The translations under genes and the position numbers were made by a program. Below the pieces are notes generated by a model. It was not told where the DNA came from and made no database searches. It saw only the letters and a list, made by a program, of their open reading frames with translations. Shown here in pieces: positions 1-6,085 of a stretch of DNA of 6,909 bases. How positions within the stretch are numbered: the first letter of the stretch is position 1; each line of letters begins with the position of its first letter. Origin of the DNA: Myxococcota bacterium (GTDB taxonomy: Bacteria > Myxococcota_A > UBA9160 > PR03); NCBI GenBank assembly GCA_025453505.1, contig JALOQG010000193.1, positions 1 to 6,909 on the forward strand, in the 5' to 3' direction.

Positions 1-769
1 TCGCGCGCGGCGTCAGCTCGGCGCCGCCGTCGCGATCGCGCAGGTAGCCCGCGCGTTCGAGCGAAGAGCGCAGGTCGCGGATCATCACGATCGACTGCAG
101 AGCGCCCTCCGAAAGCAGTTCCGCGAGCCGCTCGGGATCGATCGACTCGAAGTTCCCCGACGCGAGATCCCGCGCCAGCCTCTCGAGCGCCTCGATCTGC
201 TGGCGGATCTGCTGGGCGGTCTCGTAGTCGGCCGCCGTCGGGCCCCGGAAGCGGTCGCCGCGCTCGCGCAGGAACGACTCGAGCGCGCGCAATCGATCGA
301 GTTCCTCGAGCAGCGCGCGGAACTCCTCGCCCGCGGCGGCGTCCGCGAATTCCCAGTCGCGGAATCGCTCGATCGCGTCGGAAAGCGTCCCGCGCCCTGC
401 GTCCTCGCGCCGCTGCTGGAACTCGTTCATGCGCTGCGACTCCCAGCCGTGTCGCTCGCGCTGCGCCGTCTGTTCGCGCGCCAGGATCTCGTCGAGGCGG
501 CGGCGCAACGCGTCGGTGGCGCCGTCCATGCGGTGCTGGCGCTCGAGCTCCCGGATCTGGTCGCGCAGCTCCTGCAGCAGCTCGTCGAGCCCCATCACGC
601 GCATGTCGAGACCGGCCATCTCGAAGCCGGCGCGCTGCATCCAGGCGAGCGCCTCCTCGGCCGTGAGCCCTTCCATGAGCAGGTCCGAGAGCGCATCGAG
701 CGTCTGCTCGACATCGAGGGAGAACGGCGTCTGCGAGCCGTCCCAACGGCTGTATCGCCAGCGCTTCAT
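1..769 (-). CDS. VWA-domain protein partner of a MoxR ATPase (COG4867-like), N-terminal part only
   Basis: Translating the minus strand from the ATG at 769 gives 256 uninterrupted codons that run off the left edge, so the C-terminal part is missing. The protein opens with MKRWRYSRWDGSQTPF, a start I recognise from bacterial VWA proteins encoded next to ChlI-like ATPases (COG4867 type, similar in layout to the mycobacterial Rv0958/Rv0959 pair). The visible part is charged and mostly helical, with probable coiled-coil stretches around residues 62-105 and 145-205. It ends in a winged-helix-like stretch closing with ELTPRA, which in this family comes just before the VWA domain. The MIDAS motif DxSxS is therefore expected beyond the edge and cannot be checked. 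No signal peptide or membrane segment is seen, so it is probably cytoplasmic. The start lies 3 bases after the MoxR stop (TGACCCATG) with no clear Shine-Dalgarno sequence, so translational coupling is likely. Family assignment is from memory of the conserved N-terminus. Confidence 0.82.
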   Translation of the reverse strand, partial: MKRWRYSRWDGSQTPFSLDVEQTLDALSDLLMEGLTAEEALAWMQRAGFEMAGLDMRVMGLDELLQELRDQIRELERQHRMDGATDALRRRLDEILAREQTAQRERHGWESQRMNEFQQRREDAGRGTLSDAIERFRDWEFADAAAGEEFRALLEELDRLRALESFLRERGDRFRGPTAADYETAQQIRQQIEALERLARDLASGNFESIDPERLAELLSEGALQSIVMIRDLRSSLERAGYLRDRDGGAELTPRA

Positions 770-772
770 GGG

Positions 773-2188
773 TCAGCGTCGCGCATAGCGGGCGCTGCCG
801 GCGTCGGAAACGTCCTTGTTGAGTCGGTTCGCGAGGTGCAGGCCCTCGAGCACGAACTCGATCGCGGACGCGAGGCGCGGCGCGGAGTCACCGCCGGCGA
901 GCGCGGCGGCGGCTTCACGCAGGCCGGCGATCGCGTCGAGCCCTTCGAGGTACTCGTCCGACGGCATCGCCGCGGAGACCTCCACCTTCCAGCCCTGCTC
1001 GAATGCCTCGATCACGCTCGCGATCCCTTCCATCGGGAGCAGCGCGTCGAAGACCTGGCGGGTCGCGCGCTTCACCAGCTCCTCGACGACCTCCGCGGGC
1101 GTACGCTCCTGGCCCGCGTACTCGAGTTCGAGCTTGCCGCCCGTCGAGACCGCCAGCGCGGCGAGGTCCGAGATGCGCGGCACGGCCTCACTCTCGCCCG
1201 TGCGCAGCGCACGCCGCACCGCGTTGGCGGCCAGCGTCTCGTAGTTCGCGATCGACATGCGCACCGACACGCCCGAACTCTGCGAGACGTCGGCGCTCTG
1301 GCGCGCCTGCAGCGTGATCTCGGCGATCAGCTCCTGCAGGAATCGCGGCACGTGCACGGCGACGCCGTCGATGCGCGGCAGCTTCGCCTCCTGCAGCACG
1401 ACGGCCAGCTCGAGTTCGCGGGTCGGCGGATAGTGCGTGCGCACCTGCGCCGCATAGCGATCCTTGAGCGGCGTGATGATGCGACCGCGGCTGGTGTAGT
1501 CCTCGGGGTTCGCACTCGCGACCACCAGCACGTCGAGCGGCAGCCGCACGCGATACCCCTTCACCTGCACGTCGCGTTCCTGCATCACGTTGAAGAGGCC
1601 CACCTGCACCTTCTCCGTCAGGTCCGGCAGCTCGTTGATGCAGAAGATCCCGCGGTTGGTGCGCGGCAGCAGGCCGAAGTGGATCGTCAGCTCGTCGCCG
1701 AGCGAACGCCCCGCCGCGACCTTCACCGGGTCGACGTCGCCGATCAGGTCCGCGATCGAGACGTCGGGCGTGGCGAGCTTCTCGACGTAGCGGTCGTCGC
1801 GGTGCACCCAGGCGATCGGCGTCTCGTCGCCGCGTTCGGCGACGAGCGCGCGCGCATGCGCCGACACCGGCGCGAAGGGATCGTCGAGGATCTCCGATCC
1901 GGCGACGATCGGCAGCCACTCGTCGAGCAGCGACACGAGCTGGCGGATCATGCGCGTCTTCGCCTGGCCGCGTTCGCCGAGGAAGATCAGGTCGTGGCCG
2001 CACAGGATCGCGTTCTCGACGGCCGGCACGACGCTGTCGTCGTAGCCGAGAATGCCCGCGAAGAGCGGCTGGCCGGCACGGATGCGCGCGAGCAGATTCG
2101 CGCGCAACTCCTCGCGCAGCGTGCGCGGGACGATCCCGGCGGCGCGCAGCGCGCCGAGCGTTCGAGGAGCCGGCGGATTCGAGGCCAT
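773..2188 (-). CDS. MoxR / magnesium-chelatase-I-like AAA+ ATPase
   Basis: This 471-residue protein is a AAA+ ATPase of the ChlI/MoxR group, which remodels or activates partner proteins together with a VWA protein. Visible motifs in order are the Walker A variant GERGQAKT (71-78), a Walker B region GIFCINELPDL (180-190), sensor 1 in VVASANPED (222-230), an arginine-finger-like LKDRY (241-245) and a sensor-2 arginine in SGVSVRMS (305-312). The second Walker A glycine is replaced by Ala, and the usual Asp-Glu of Walker B reads Asn-Glu. To my knowledge both are normal for this subfamily, whose members are often mislabelled magnesium chelatase. No bacteriochlorophyll genes are nearby, so a chelatase role is unlikely. 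The length agrees with the roughly 460-residue mycobacterial-type homologues. The ATG is supported by GAGGGG six bases upstream. The VWA partner follows 3 bases after the stop. Confidence 0.92.
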   Translation of the reverse strand: MASNPPAPRTLGALRAAGIVPRTLREELRANLLARIRAGQPLFAGILGYDDSVVPAVENAILCGHDLIFLGERGQAKTRMIRQLVSLLDEWLPIVAGSEILDDPFAPVSAHARALVAERGDETPIAWVHRDDRYVEKLATPDVSIADLIGDVDPVKVAAGRSLGDELTIHFGLLPRTNRGIFCINELPDLTEKVQVGLFNVMQERDVQVKGYRVRLPLDVLVVASANPEDYTSRGRIITPLKDRYAAQVRTHYPPTRELELAVVLQEAKLPRIDGVAVHVPRFLQELIAEITLQARQSADVSQSSGVSVRMSIANYETLAANAVRRALRTGESEAVPRISDLAALAVSTGGKLELEYAGQERTPAEVVEELVKRATRQVFDALLPMEGIASVIEAFEQGWKVEVSAAMPSDEYLEGLDAIAGLREAAAALAGGDSAPRLASAIEFVLEGLHLANRLNKDVSDAGSARYARR

Positions 2189-2194
2189 GCGTGT

Positions 2195-2200
2195 CCCCTC
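2195..2200 (-). promoter_or_regulatory. Shine-Dalgarno site of the MoxR-like ATPase gene
   Basis: On the minus strand the bases read GAGGGG and end six bases before the ATG at 2188. They lie in the 15-base gap after the protease stop codon and fix the start of the ATPase gene. Confidence 0.7.
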
Positions 2201-2203
2201 GTT

Positions 2204-3010
2204 TCAGCGGCGTCGCGACGGCTTCGCGCCCTCGGTCAGCAGCTCGATGCGGCGCTGGATGATCTCGAGCCGCCCATTGTCGTCCACTTTGAGGCCGGGC
2301 GGGGGATCCTGTGCGGCGATCGCGGCGCGCGTGGCCTCGAGCCGCTCGGCGGGCGCGGGATGGCTCGAGAGGAATGCGGGGGCGCGCGGCCCGCCGTCGG
2401 CGATCAGCGTTTCGAAGAAGCTCGGCAGGCCGCTCGGGTCGTAGCCCGCCGCCGGCAGCGCCCCGACGGCGAAGTCGTCCGCCTCGCGCTCGGCGTCGCG
2501 CCCGAAGCTGTTCAGGACGGCCGAGAAACCGACGCCGGTCGCGAGATTCGTGGCGCCCGCCGCGACGCCACCGCCGAGGATCCCGGCGCCGATCACCGCG
2601 GCCTGGCGCCCGACGCTCGCGGCGCGCTGCTTCTCGTAGTTCTGCGCGATGTGCCGCTTCGTGACGTGACCGATCTCGTGCGCGACGACGCCCGCCAGTT
2701 CGGCGACGTTGCGCACGCGCAGGATCGTGCCGGTGTGGATGTAGATGTGTCCGGCCGGCGCCGCGAACGCGTTGACTTCCCCGTTCTCGACCACGTAGAA
2801 GCGGTACTCGAACGGCTGCGGTCCGAGCGTGCGCAACACGTCCGTGCCGATCTTGGTGACGTACGCCGTCACCACGTCGTCGTTCAGGAACCGGTACTCG
2901 CGCCGGATCTCGCGCTCGAACTTCTCGCCGAGATCCTGCTCGTCCGAGACCGACAAAGTCCCGCAGGCGACGAGGCAGAGCAGGAGCCCGCACGCAGCGC
3001 GGGGCTTCAC
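2204..3010 (-). CDS. M48-family zinc metalloprotease, predicted lipoprotein
   Basis: The 268-residue product has a very short lipoprotein signal: basic MKPR, a hydrophobic stretch, then lipobox LVAC with Cys16 as the likely lipidated residue. The M48 peptidase domain follows. NAFAAPAGHIYIHTG (80-94) is the conserved strand before the active site, HEIGH (111-115) is the HExxH zinc site, and READDFAVG (175-183) supplies the third ligand, probably Glu176. SSHP (215-218) is the family's late SxHP motif. This is the BepA/LoiP type of periplasmic protease involved in outer-membrane protein quality control, but it lacks BepA's C-terminal TPR extension. A glycine- and alanine-rich stretch (140-160) follows the active-site helix, as in many M48 members. 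The start is GTG: the bases GTGA at 3010-3007 overlap the stop of the upstream kinase gene, and the lipoprotein signal begins exactly there. Export to the periplasm or outer membrane is inferred from the lipobox. Confidence 0.93.
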   Translation of the reverse strand: MKPRAACGLLLCLVACGTLSVSDEQDLGEKFEREIRREYRFLNDDVVTAYVTKIGTDVLRTLGPQPFEYRFYVVENGEVNAFAAPAGHIYIHTGTILRVRNVAELAGVVAHEIGHVTKRHIAQNYEKQRAASVGRQAAVIGAGILGGGVAAGATNLATGVGFSAVLNSFGRDAEREADDFAVGALPAAGYDPSGLPSFFETLIADGGPRAPAFLSSHPAPAERLEATRAAIAAQDPPPGLKVDDNGRLEIIQRRIELLTEGAKPSRRR

Positions 3011-4194
3011 GCAAGCATCTCGGCCACGTCGAAGGAGCCGACCTTGCGGAGGGTCTCGGTGACGTGCTTGATGATGGAGAGCGCGGAGCTGTCGATCGAG
3101 TCGTTGTCGACGATCGGAATGTCGTGGCGGTCGGCGAGCTCGAGAAAATGGTCCTGGATGCGGAGGATCGCGTCGAAGTGCTCGATGTAGCGGTGCTCGG
3201 GCCGCTGGCTGGCGGCACGTGCGCGCGACTCGAAGCGCGCGCGGAACGCCTTCTCGTCGAGCGTCGCGACGACGAGGAAGATCACGTGCGCCGTGTCCGC
3301 GTATCCCGAGAGATCGAGCAGGCCCGGCACGATCGAGACGCCGTCGAGGATCTGGCTCGCGTTCTCCGCGACGGCGCGGTCGAGCATCGCCCGCACGCCG
3401 ACCGACACGATCGAGGCCTGCGCGAGGAAGCCGTCGATCACGCCGTCGTCGGGTTGGCCGACCACCTGGTGCGCGTCGTACGAGGAGGCGTGGATCGCCG
3501 GCACCAGATCCGCGGAGAGCATCAGGCGCATGATCTGCCGGATCGCGTCCGTGGACATGACGCGGTGGATGCCGAGGCGATGGCCGACCTCGAGCGCGAG
3601 CGACGTCTTGCCCGAGCCGGTGGCGCCGCCGAGCAGCAGGATCACGGGACGGTCCGGATCCTGGAAGCGCCGCCACACCAGATAGCGTTCCGCCGCACGC
3701 TGACCGAAACGCCGCTCGAGCGTCTGGAACGCGAGCCGCCGCAGCTCGCGACGATCCACGTCGCGCACGCCGCGCAGCAGCAGCTGGCTCTCGATCTCGC
3801 GCGCGACGTCGAACGCGTCGTTCGGCTCGATCGCGGCGGCGAGCAGCGACTGCGACAGGAAACCCTTGGAGAACGGCGCCGGGCCGGTCGGCGAGAGGAT
3901 GCGGACCGAGGGTCCGATCGGCGGGCCGGCGGCCTCTTCGGGCAGGGAGCGCTCGCGCAGGACGTCCTGCACGGTCTGCCACAGATCCTCCACGGTGACG
4001 GAGCGGCGACCGCGCAAACGCTCGCGGACGGCGTTGGCGCTGGCGTAGGCGTCGTCGAAGGCGAGCCCGTGCGCCATCAGCGAGTGCACCAGGATCCCGC
4101 GCATGAACGGGCGCCGCACCGAGTCGTACTCGATGTAGATGCGCTCGCGACCGGCGCCGGCTCCCGCTTCGCTGCGGCGCGCCTGGGGCTTCAT
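3007..4194 (-). CDS. 2-phosphoglycerate-kinase-like P-loop kinase with two tandem ATP-cone-like domains
   Basis: This 395-residue protein matches the 2-phosphoglycerate kinase family (COG2074), known from methanogens, where it makes 2,3-bisphosphoglycerate for cyclic 2,3-diphosphoglycerate, and related to plant LPA1. The kinase domain begins near residue 183 with LLLGGATGSGKT (186-197, Walker A), then STDAIRQIMR (214-223) and DGVSIVPGLLDL (284-295), all conserved in that family. Before it lie two ATP-cone-like regulatory modules. The first is about residues 19-82 (RRPFMRGILVHSL). The second is about 98-178 (PAPFSKGFLSQSL, ending AAERYLVWRRFQ) and resembles the single cone of archaeal enzymes. 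The protein is about 90 residues longer than those, which the extra cone explains. An in-frame TAG lies three codons upstream of the ATG, so the start cannot be further out, though the Shine-Dalgarno is weak. It is first in its operon. The true substrate in bacteria is not known to me. Confidence 0.85.
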   Translation of the reverse strand: MKPQARRSEAGAGAGRERIYIEYDSVRRPFMRGILVHSLMAHGLAFDDAYASANAVRERLRGRRSVTVEDLWQTVQDVLRERSLPEEAAGPPIGPSVRILSPTGPAPFSKGFLSQSLLAAAIEPNDAFDVAREIESQLLLRGVRDVDRRELRRLAFQTLERRFGQRAAERYLVWRRFQDPDRPVILLLGGATGSGKTSLALEVGHRLGIHRVMSTDAIRQIMRLMLSADLVPAIHASSYDAHQVVGQPDDGVIDGFLAQASIVSVGVRAMLDRAVAENASQILDGVSIVPGLLDLSGYADTAHVIFLVVATLDEKAFRARFESRARAASQRPEHRYIEHFDAILRIQDHFLELADRHDIPIVDNDSIDSSALSIIKHVTETLRKVGSFDVAEMLA

Positions 4195-4311
4195 GGGGCC
4201 AGCCTACCGCAGCCGGCGGGGAGCCGGCACGACACCCGATCTGCACAAAACCGGATGGTTCTGGTTAACTTCGAGTGGCCGCGCTGGATACGGTGGTACC
4301 GAACGGACGCT
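4195..4311. promoter_or_regulatory. Divergent intergenic region between the kinase operon and the MerR-ParA operon
   Basis: This 117-base gap is the only one in the window where both neighbours point away, so it must hold the promoters for the leftward and rightward operons. It is locally less GC-rich around 4240-4275 (for example CACAAAACC and GGTTAACTT), as expected for a promoter. I see no convincing -35/-10 pair; GGATAC near 4286-4291 is a weak -10 candidate for the rightward operon. A GCCGGC repeat pair at 4212-4228 (self-complementary, five-base spacer) could form a small hairpin in the leader of the leftward transcript. Confidence 0.6.
4249..4266. promoter_or_regulatory. Candidate operator: imperfect 18-base palindrome
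   Basis: The bases AACCGGATGGTTCTGGTT form two 7-base arms around a 4-base centre, with six of seven arm positions complementary. The site sits in the most AT-containing part of the divergent gap, 46 bases before the predicted MerR start. Size and symmetry suit a MerR-family dimer, which suggests self-regulation of the rightward operon and perhaps control of the leftward one. TGGTT also occurs as a direct repeat within it (4256-4260 and 4262-4266). No consensus is available to confirm it. Confidence 0.35.
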
Positions 4312-4890
4312 ATGGGGGGTGGATCGTCCGTGACCGTCCTGCCGCGCAGACCTGTTCTGGATTCCGTCGCGGACTCTGCTCCGGCTTCGCCGGTCGCCGA
4401 ATCCGGGGATGCGGCGACGCCCATCGCCGATTCCGTTCGCGCGCAGCGCTGCTTCCGATCGGGTCAGGTCGTCCGGATCCTCGGGGTCTCCCGCCGCCAG
4501 CTCCAGTACTGGGCGGAGACCGGCCTCGTCGTGCCGTCGGCACGCACCAACGGGGGTCACCACCGCTACACGTTCGAGGACCTCGTGGCCCTGCGGGCCG
4601 CGAAGCAACTGATCGACGCCGGAGTTTCGGTCCAGCGCATCCGCCGCAGCATCGGTTCGCTGCGGCGCATGCTCCCCGAGATCGGCCGGCCGCTCTCCGA
4701 ACTGGTTCTCGTCGCGACCGGCGATCTCGTGCTCGTGCTGCACGAAGGCACCGCGTTCGAAGCCATCTCCGGACAGGAGTGGATCTTCGCGGTGTCGCAC
4801 CTCGAGCGGGAAGTCCAGGAGCGACTCGGAACGGCGAAGAGGGCTGGCCGGCGGATGCGTCGCCCCGAGGAGGCGCGTTCGGGATCGTGA
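4312..4890 (+). CDS. MerR-type helix-turn-helix regulator with a C-terminal beta-rich tail
   Basis: From the ATG at 4312 the product is 192 residues. Residues 1-46 are rich in Pro, Ala, Ser and acidic residues and look disordered. A MerR winged-helix domain spans about 47-117: FRSGQVVRILGVSRRQLQYW, then the wing signature NGGHHRYTFEDL and helix LRAAKQLIDAGVSVQRIRRSI. In place of the usual long dimerisation coiled coil or a cysteine metal site, there is a short tail predicted to be beta strands (SELVLVATGDLVLVLHEG, about 129-146, then EAISGQEWIF). A basic C-terminus follows (KRAGRRMRRP). There are no Cys effector residues; Cys47 precedes the domain. The start is uncertain: GTG at 4330 has GGGGGG about ten bases upstream, while ATG at 4255 overlaps the candidate operator and is less likely. 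The ParA gene follows after 52 bases. The effector is unknown, and the tail may bind a ligand or ParA. Confidence 0.85.
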   Translation: MGGGSSVTVLPRRPVLDSVADSAPASPVAESGDAATPIADSVRAQRCFRSGQVVRILGVSRRQLQYWAETGLVVPSARTNGGHHRYTFEDLVALRAAKQLIDAGVSVQRIRRSIGSLRRMLPEIGRPLSELVLVATGDLVLVLHEGTAFEAISGQEWIFAVSHLEREVQERLGTAKRAGRRMRRPEEARSGS

Positions 4891-4931
4891 CCGGCCGACC
4901 GGCGCAACGCAGGCGTCCGCAGCCTGGAGTC

Positions 4932-4936
4932 GGAGG
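4932..4936 (+). promoter_or_regulatory. Shine-Dalgarno site of the ParA-fusion gene
   Basis: GGAGG lies six bases before the ATG at 4943. It favours that start over the in-frame ATG at 4964 (Met8), which would otherwise fit the shorter N-terminus usual for Soj/ParA proteins. Confidence 0.75.
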
Positions 4937-4942
4937 CATCGC

Positions 4943-6070
4943 ATGACCCGTCGCAACGAATCGATGCGCACCATCGCGATCGTCAACCAGAAGGGCGGCT
5001 GCGCGAAGACCACCACGGCGGTGAACCTCGCCGGATGCCTCGCGCACGACGGCGCGAGCGTGCTGGTGATCGACCTCGACCCGCAGGCCCACGCGAGTCT
5101 CGCGCTCGGGGTCGATCCCGAATCACTCGACGAGAACCTCTACGAGGTGCTGGCCGACGAGGGCGGCGCGGAGCGGCTCGCGGAGGTCGTCGTTCCGGCC
5201 GGTGAGCGGCTCCACGTGGCGCCCTCCGGCATCGTGCTCTCGGCGCTCGAACAGAAGCTCGCCCAGGACCGGGCCGACTCGCGCACGACGCGGCTCGCGC
5301 GCGCACTCGACGCGCTCGTCGAGCCCTACGACTACGCGATCATCGACTGCCCCCCCAACGTCGGTCTGCTCACCTTCAACGCCCTGCGTGCGGCGCAGGA
5401 GGTGATCGTGCCGGTCGAGGCGAGCCACTTCGCGATGCACGGCGTGCAGAAGCTGCTCGAGACGATCACGCTGCTCTCGGAGCGCCTCGGCATCGCGCCC
5501 GAGATCCGCATCCTGCCCACGCTCTACGACGGGCGTACGCGCTTCGCGCGCGAGACGCTCGCGGAGATGCGCGAGCGCTTCGGCGATGCGTGCTTCGACA
5601 CCGTGATCCGCAACAGCATCAAGCTGCGCGAAGCGGCGCGGCGCGGGCTGCCGGTGGTGCTCGTGGCGCCGTCCTCGAACGGGGCGGCGGACCACGCGGC
5701 GCTCGCCGCCGAAGTCGCCGCGCGCGCACCGGTCCGCCTCGAAGCCGCACCGGTCGCCGAGCCGCGCGAGATCGTGGTCGAGTTCCGCGACGCCGGCGCC
5801 AACGACGTGCGCATCGTCGAGTTCCGCGACGCCGGCGCGAACGACGTGCGCATCGCCGGGGACTTCAACGGCTGGGTGCCGGACCGGGGCGTCGTGTCGT
5901 CGACGCGGCAGGAAGACGGCGCGCGCGTGTGGCGCAAGGTCCTGCACCTCCAGCCGGGGACCTATGCATATCGCTACGTCGTGGACGGCGAGTGGCGCGA
6001 GGACCCGACCAACCCCGAGCGCGTGCCCACGCCGGCGGGTCCCCGGAACTCGCTGCTCGTGGTGCGATAG
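4943..6070 (+). CDS. ParA/Soj-type ATPase fused to a C-terminal AMPK-type glycogen-binding (CBM48) domain
   Basis: The 375-residue protein has two parts. Residues 9-262 are a ParA/Soj ATPase, the DNA-binding dimerising switch that positions chromosomes, plasmids or cytoplasmic cargo. Its deviant Walker A is NQKGGCAKTTT (15-25), with signature Lys17 and P-loop Lys22. Switch I is LVIDLDPQAHAS (41-52), with the likely catalytic Asp44, and Walker B is IIDCPPNVGLLTFNAL (133-148). The usual Gly before the P-loop Lys is Ala21. Arg203, Arg223 and the stretch RNSIKLREAARRG (223-235) match the ParA C-terminal half. After a Pro/Ala linker, residues about 279-375 form a CBM48/AMPK-beta E-set: AGDFNGW (305-311), YAYRYVVDGEW (341-351), DP (354-355) and PRNSLLVV (367-374). 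Comparison with AMPK-beta suggests the glycan-contacting residues are largely kept (Trp311, Arg344 replacing Lys, Trp351, Asn369). The domain junction carries a 39-bp tandem duplication. No ParB gene or parS-like site is visible nearby. Confidence 0.93.
   Translation: MTRRNESMRTIAIVNQKGGCAKTTTAVNLAGCLAHDGASVLVIDLDPQAHASLALGVDPESLDENLYEVLADEGGAERLAEVVVPAGERLHVAPSGIVLSALEQKLAQDRADSRTTRLARALDALVEPYDYAIIDCPPNVGLLTFNALRAAQEVIVPVEASHFAMHGVQKLLETITLLSERLGIAPEIRILPTLYDGRTRFARETLAEMRERFGDACFDTVIRNSIKLREAARRGLPVVLVAPSSNGAADHAALAAEVAARAPVRLEAAPVAEPREIVVEFRDAGANDVRIVEFRDAGANDVRIAGDFNGWVPDRGVVSSTRQEDGARVWRKVLHLQPGTYAYRYVVDGEWREDPTNPERVPTPAGPRNSLLVVR
5777..5854 (+). repeat. 39-bp in-frame tandem duplication at the start of the glycogen-binding domain
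   Basis: Two adjacent 39-base units (5777-5815 and 5816-5854) differ at one base (C at 5800, G at 5839), a synonymous change in an Ala codon. Each encodes VEFRDAGANDVRI, the expected first beta strand of the CBM48 domain, so the protein has this strand twice before AGDFNGW. The near identity points to recent duplication or strong constraint on both copies. Confidence 0.97.
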
Positions 6071-6075
6071 AGAAC

Positions 6076-6079
6076 GGAG
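6076..6079 (+). promoter_or_regulatory. Shine-Dalgarno site supporting a CTG start for the MinD-like gene
   Basis: GGAG ends six bases before the CTG at 6086, the best ribosome-binding arrangement upstream of this reading frame. The other non-ATG candidate, TTG at 6116, has no such site within the preceding 15 bases. Confidence 0.5.
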
Positions 6080-6085
6080 CACCGC

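Noticed and set aside
773..2188. Magnesium chelatase subunit for (bacterio)chlorophyll synthesis
   Set aside because: The ATPase is ChlI-like, but no chlorophyll genes are nearby and the VWA partner is of the general MoxR-associated type, so a chelatase call is not supported.
449..3190. A 913-codon open frame on the plus strand
   Set aside because: It lies antisense to the VWA, MoxR-like and M48 genes, which have clear motifs. Its translation is Arg/His/Asp-rich with no domain pattern. It is a shadow frame caused by strong GC bias at third codon positions.
1188..3218. A 676-codon minus-strand frame overlapping the MoxR-like, M48 and kinase genes
   Set aside because: It is a shifted reading of real genes on the same strand: mostly Arg/Ala/Gly/Pro low-complexity sequence, without a recognisable motif.
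3064..4311. The long upstream extension of the MerR frame
   Set aside because: It is antisense to the kinase gene and is Arg/Asp/Val-rich. The MerR domain begins only after 4440, and start candidates at 4312 or 4330 lie beyond the divergent promoter region.
4891..4942. A terminator or second promoter between the MerR and ParA genes
   Set aside because: GC-rich repeats such as CCGGCCGACCGG are present, but there is no stem followed by a T-run and no -35/-10 pair. The gap looks like ordinary intra-operon spacing.
4204..5092. Minus-strand frames of 260-270 codons opposite the MerR and ParA genes
   Set aside because: They are shadows of the strongly supported plus-strand genes, with low-complexity Arg-rich translations.
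4943..6070. A chromosome or plasmid ParABS partition locus
   Set aside because: The ParA domain is clear, but no ParB gene or parS-like 16-base palindrome is visible in the window, and the CBM48 fusion does not fit a standard partition ATPase.
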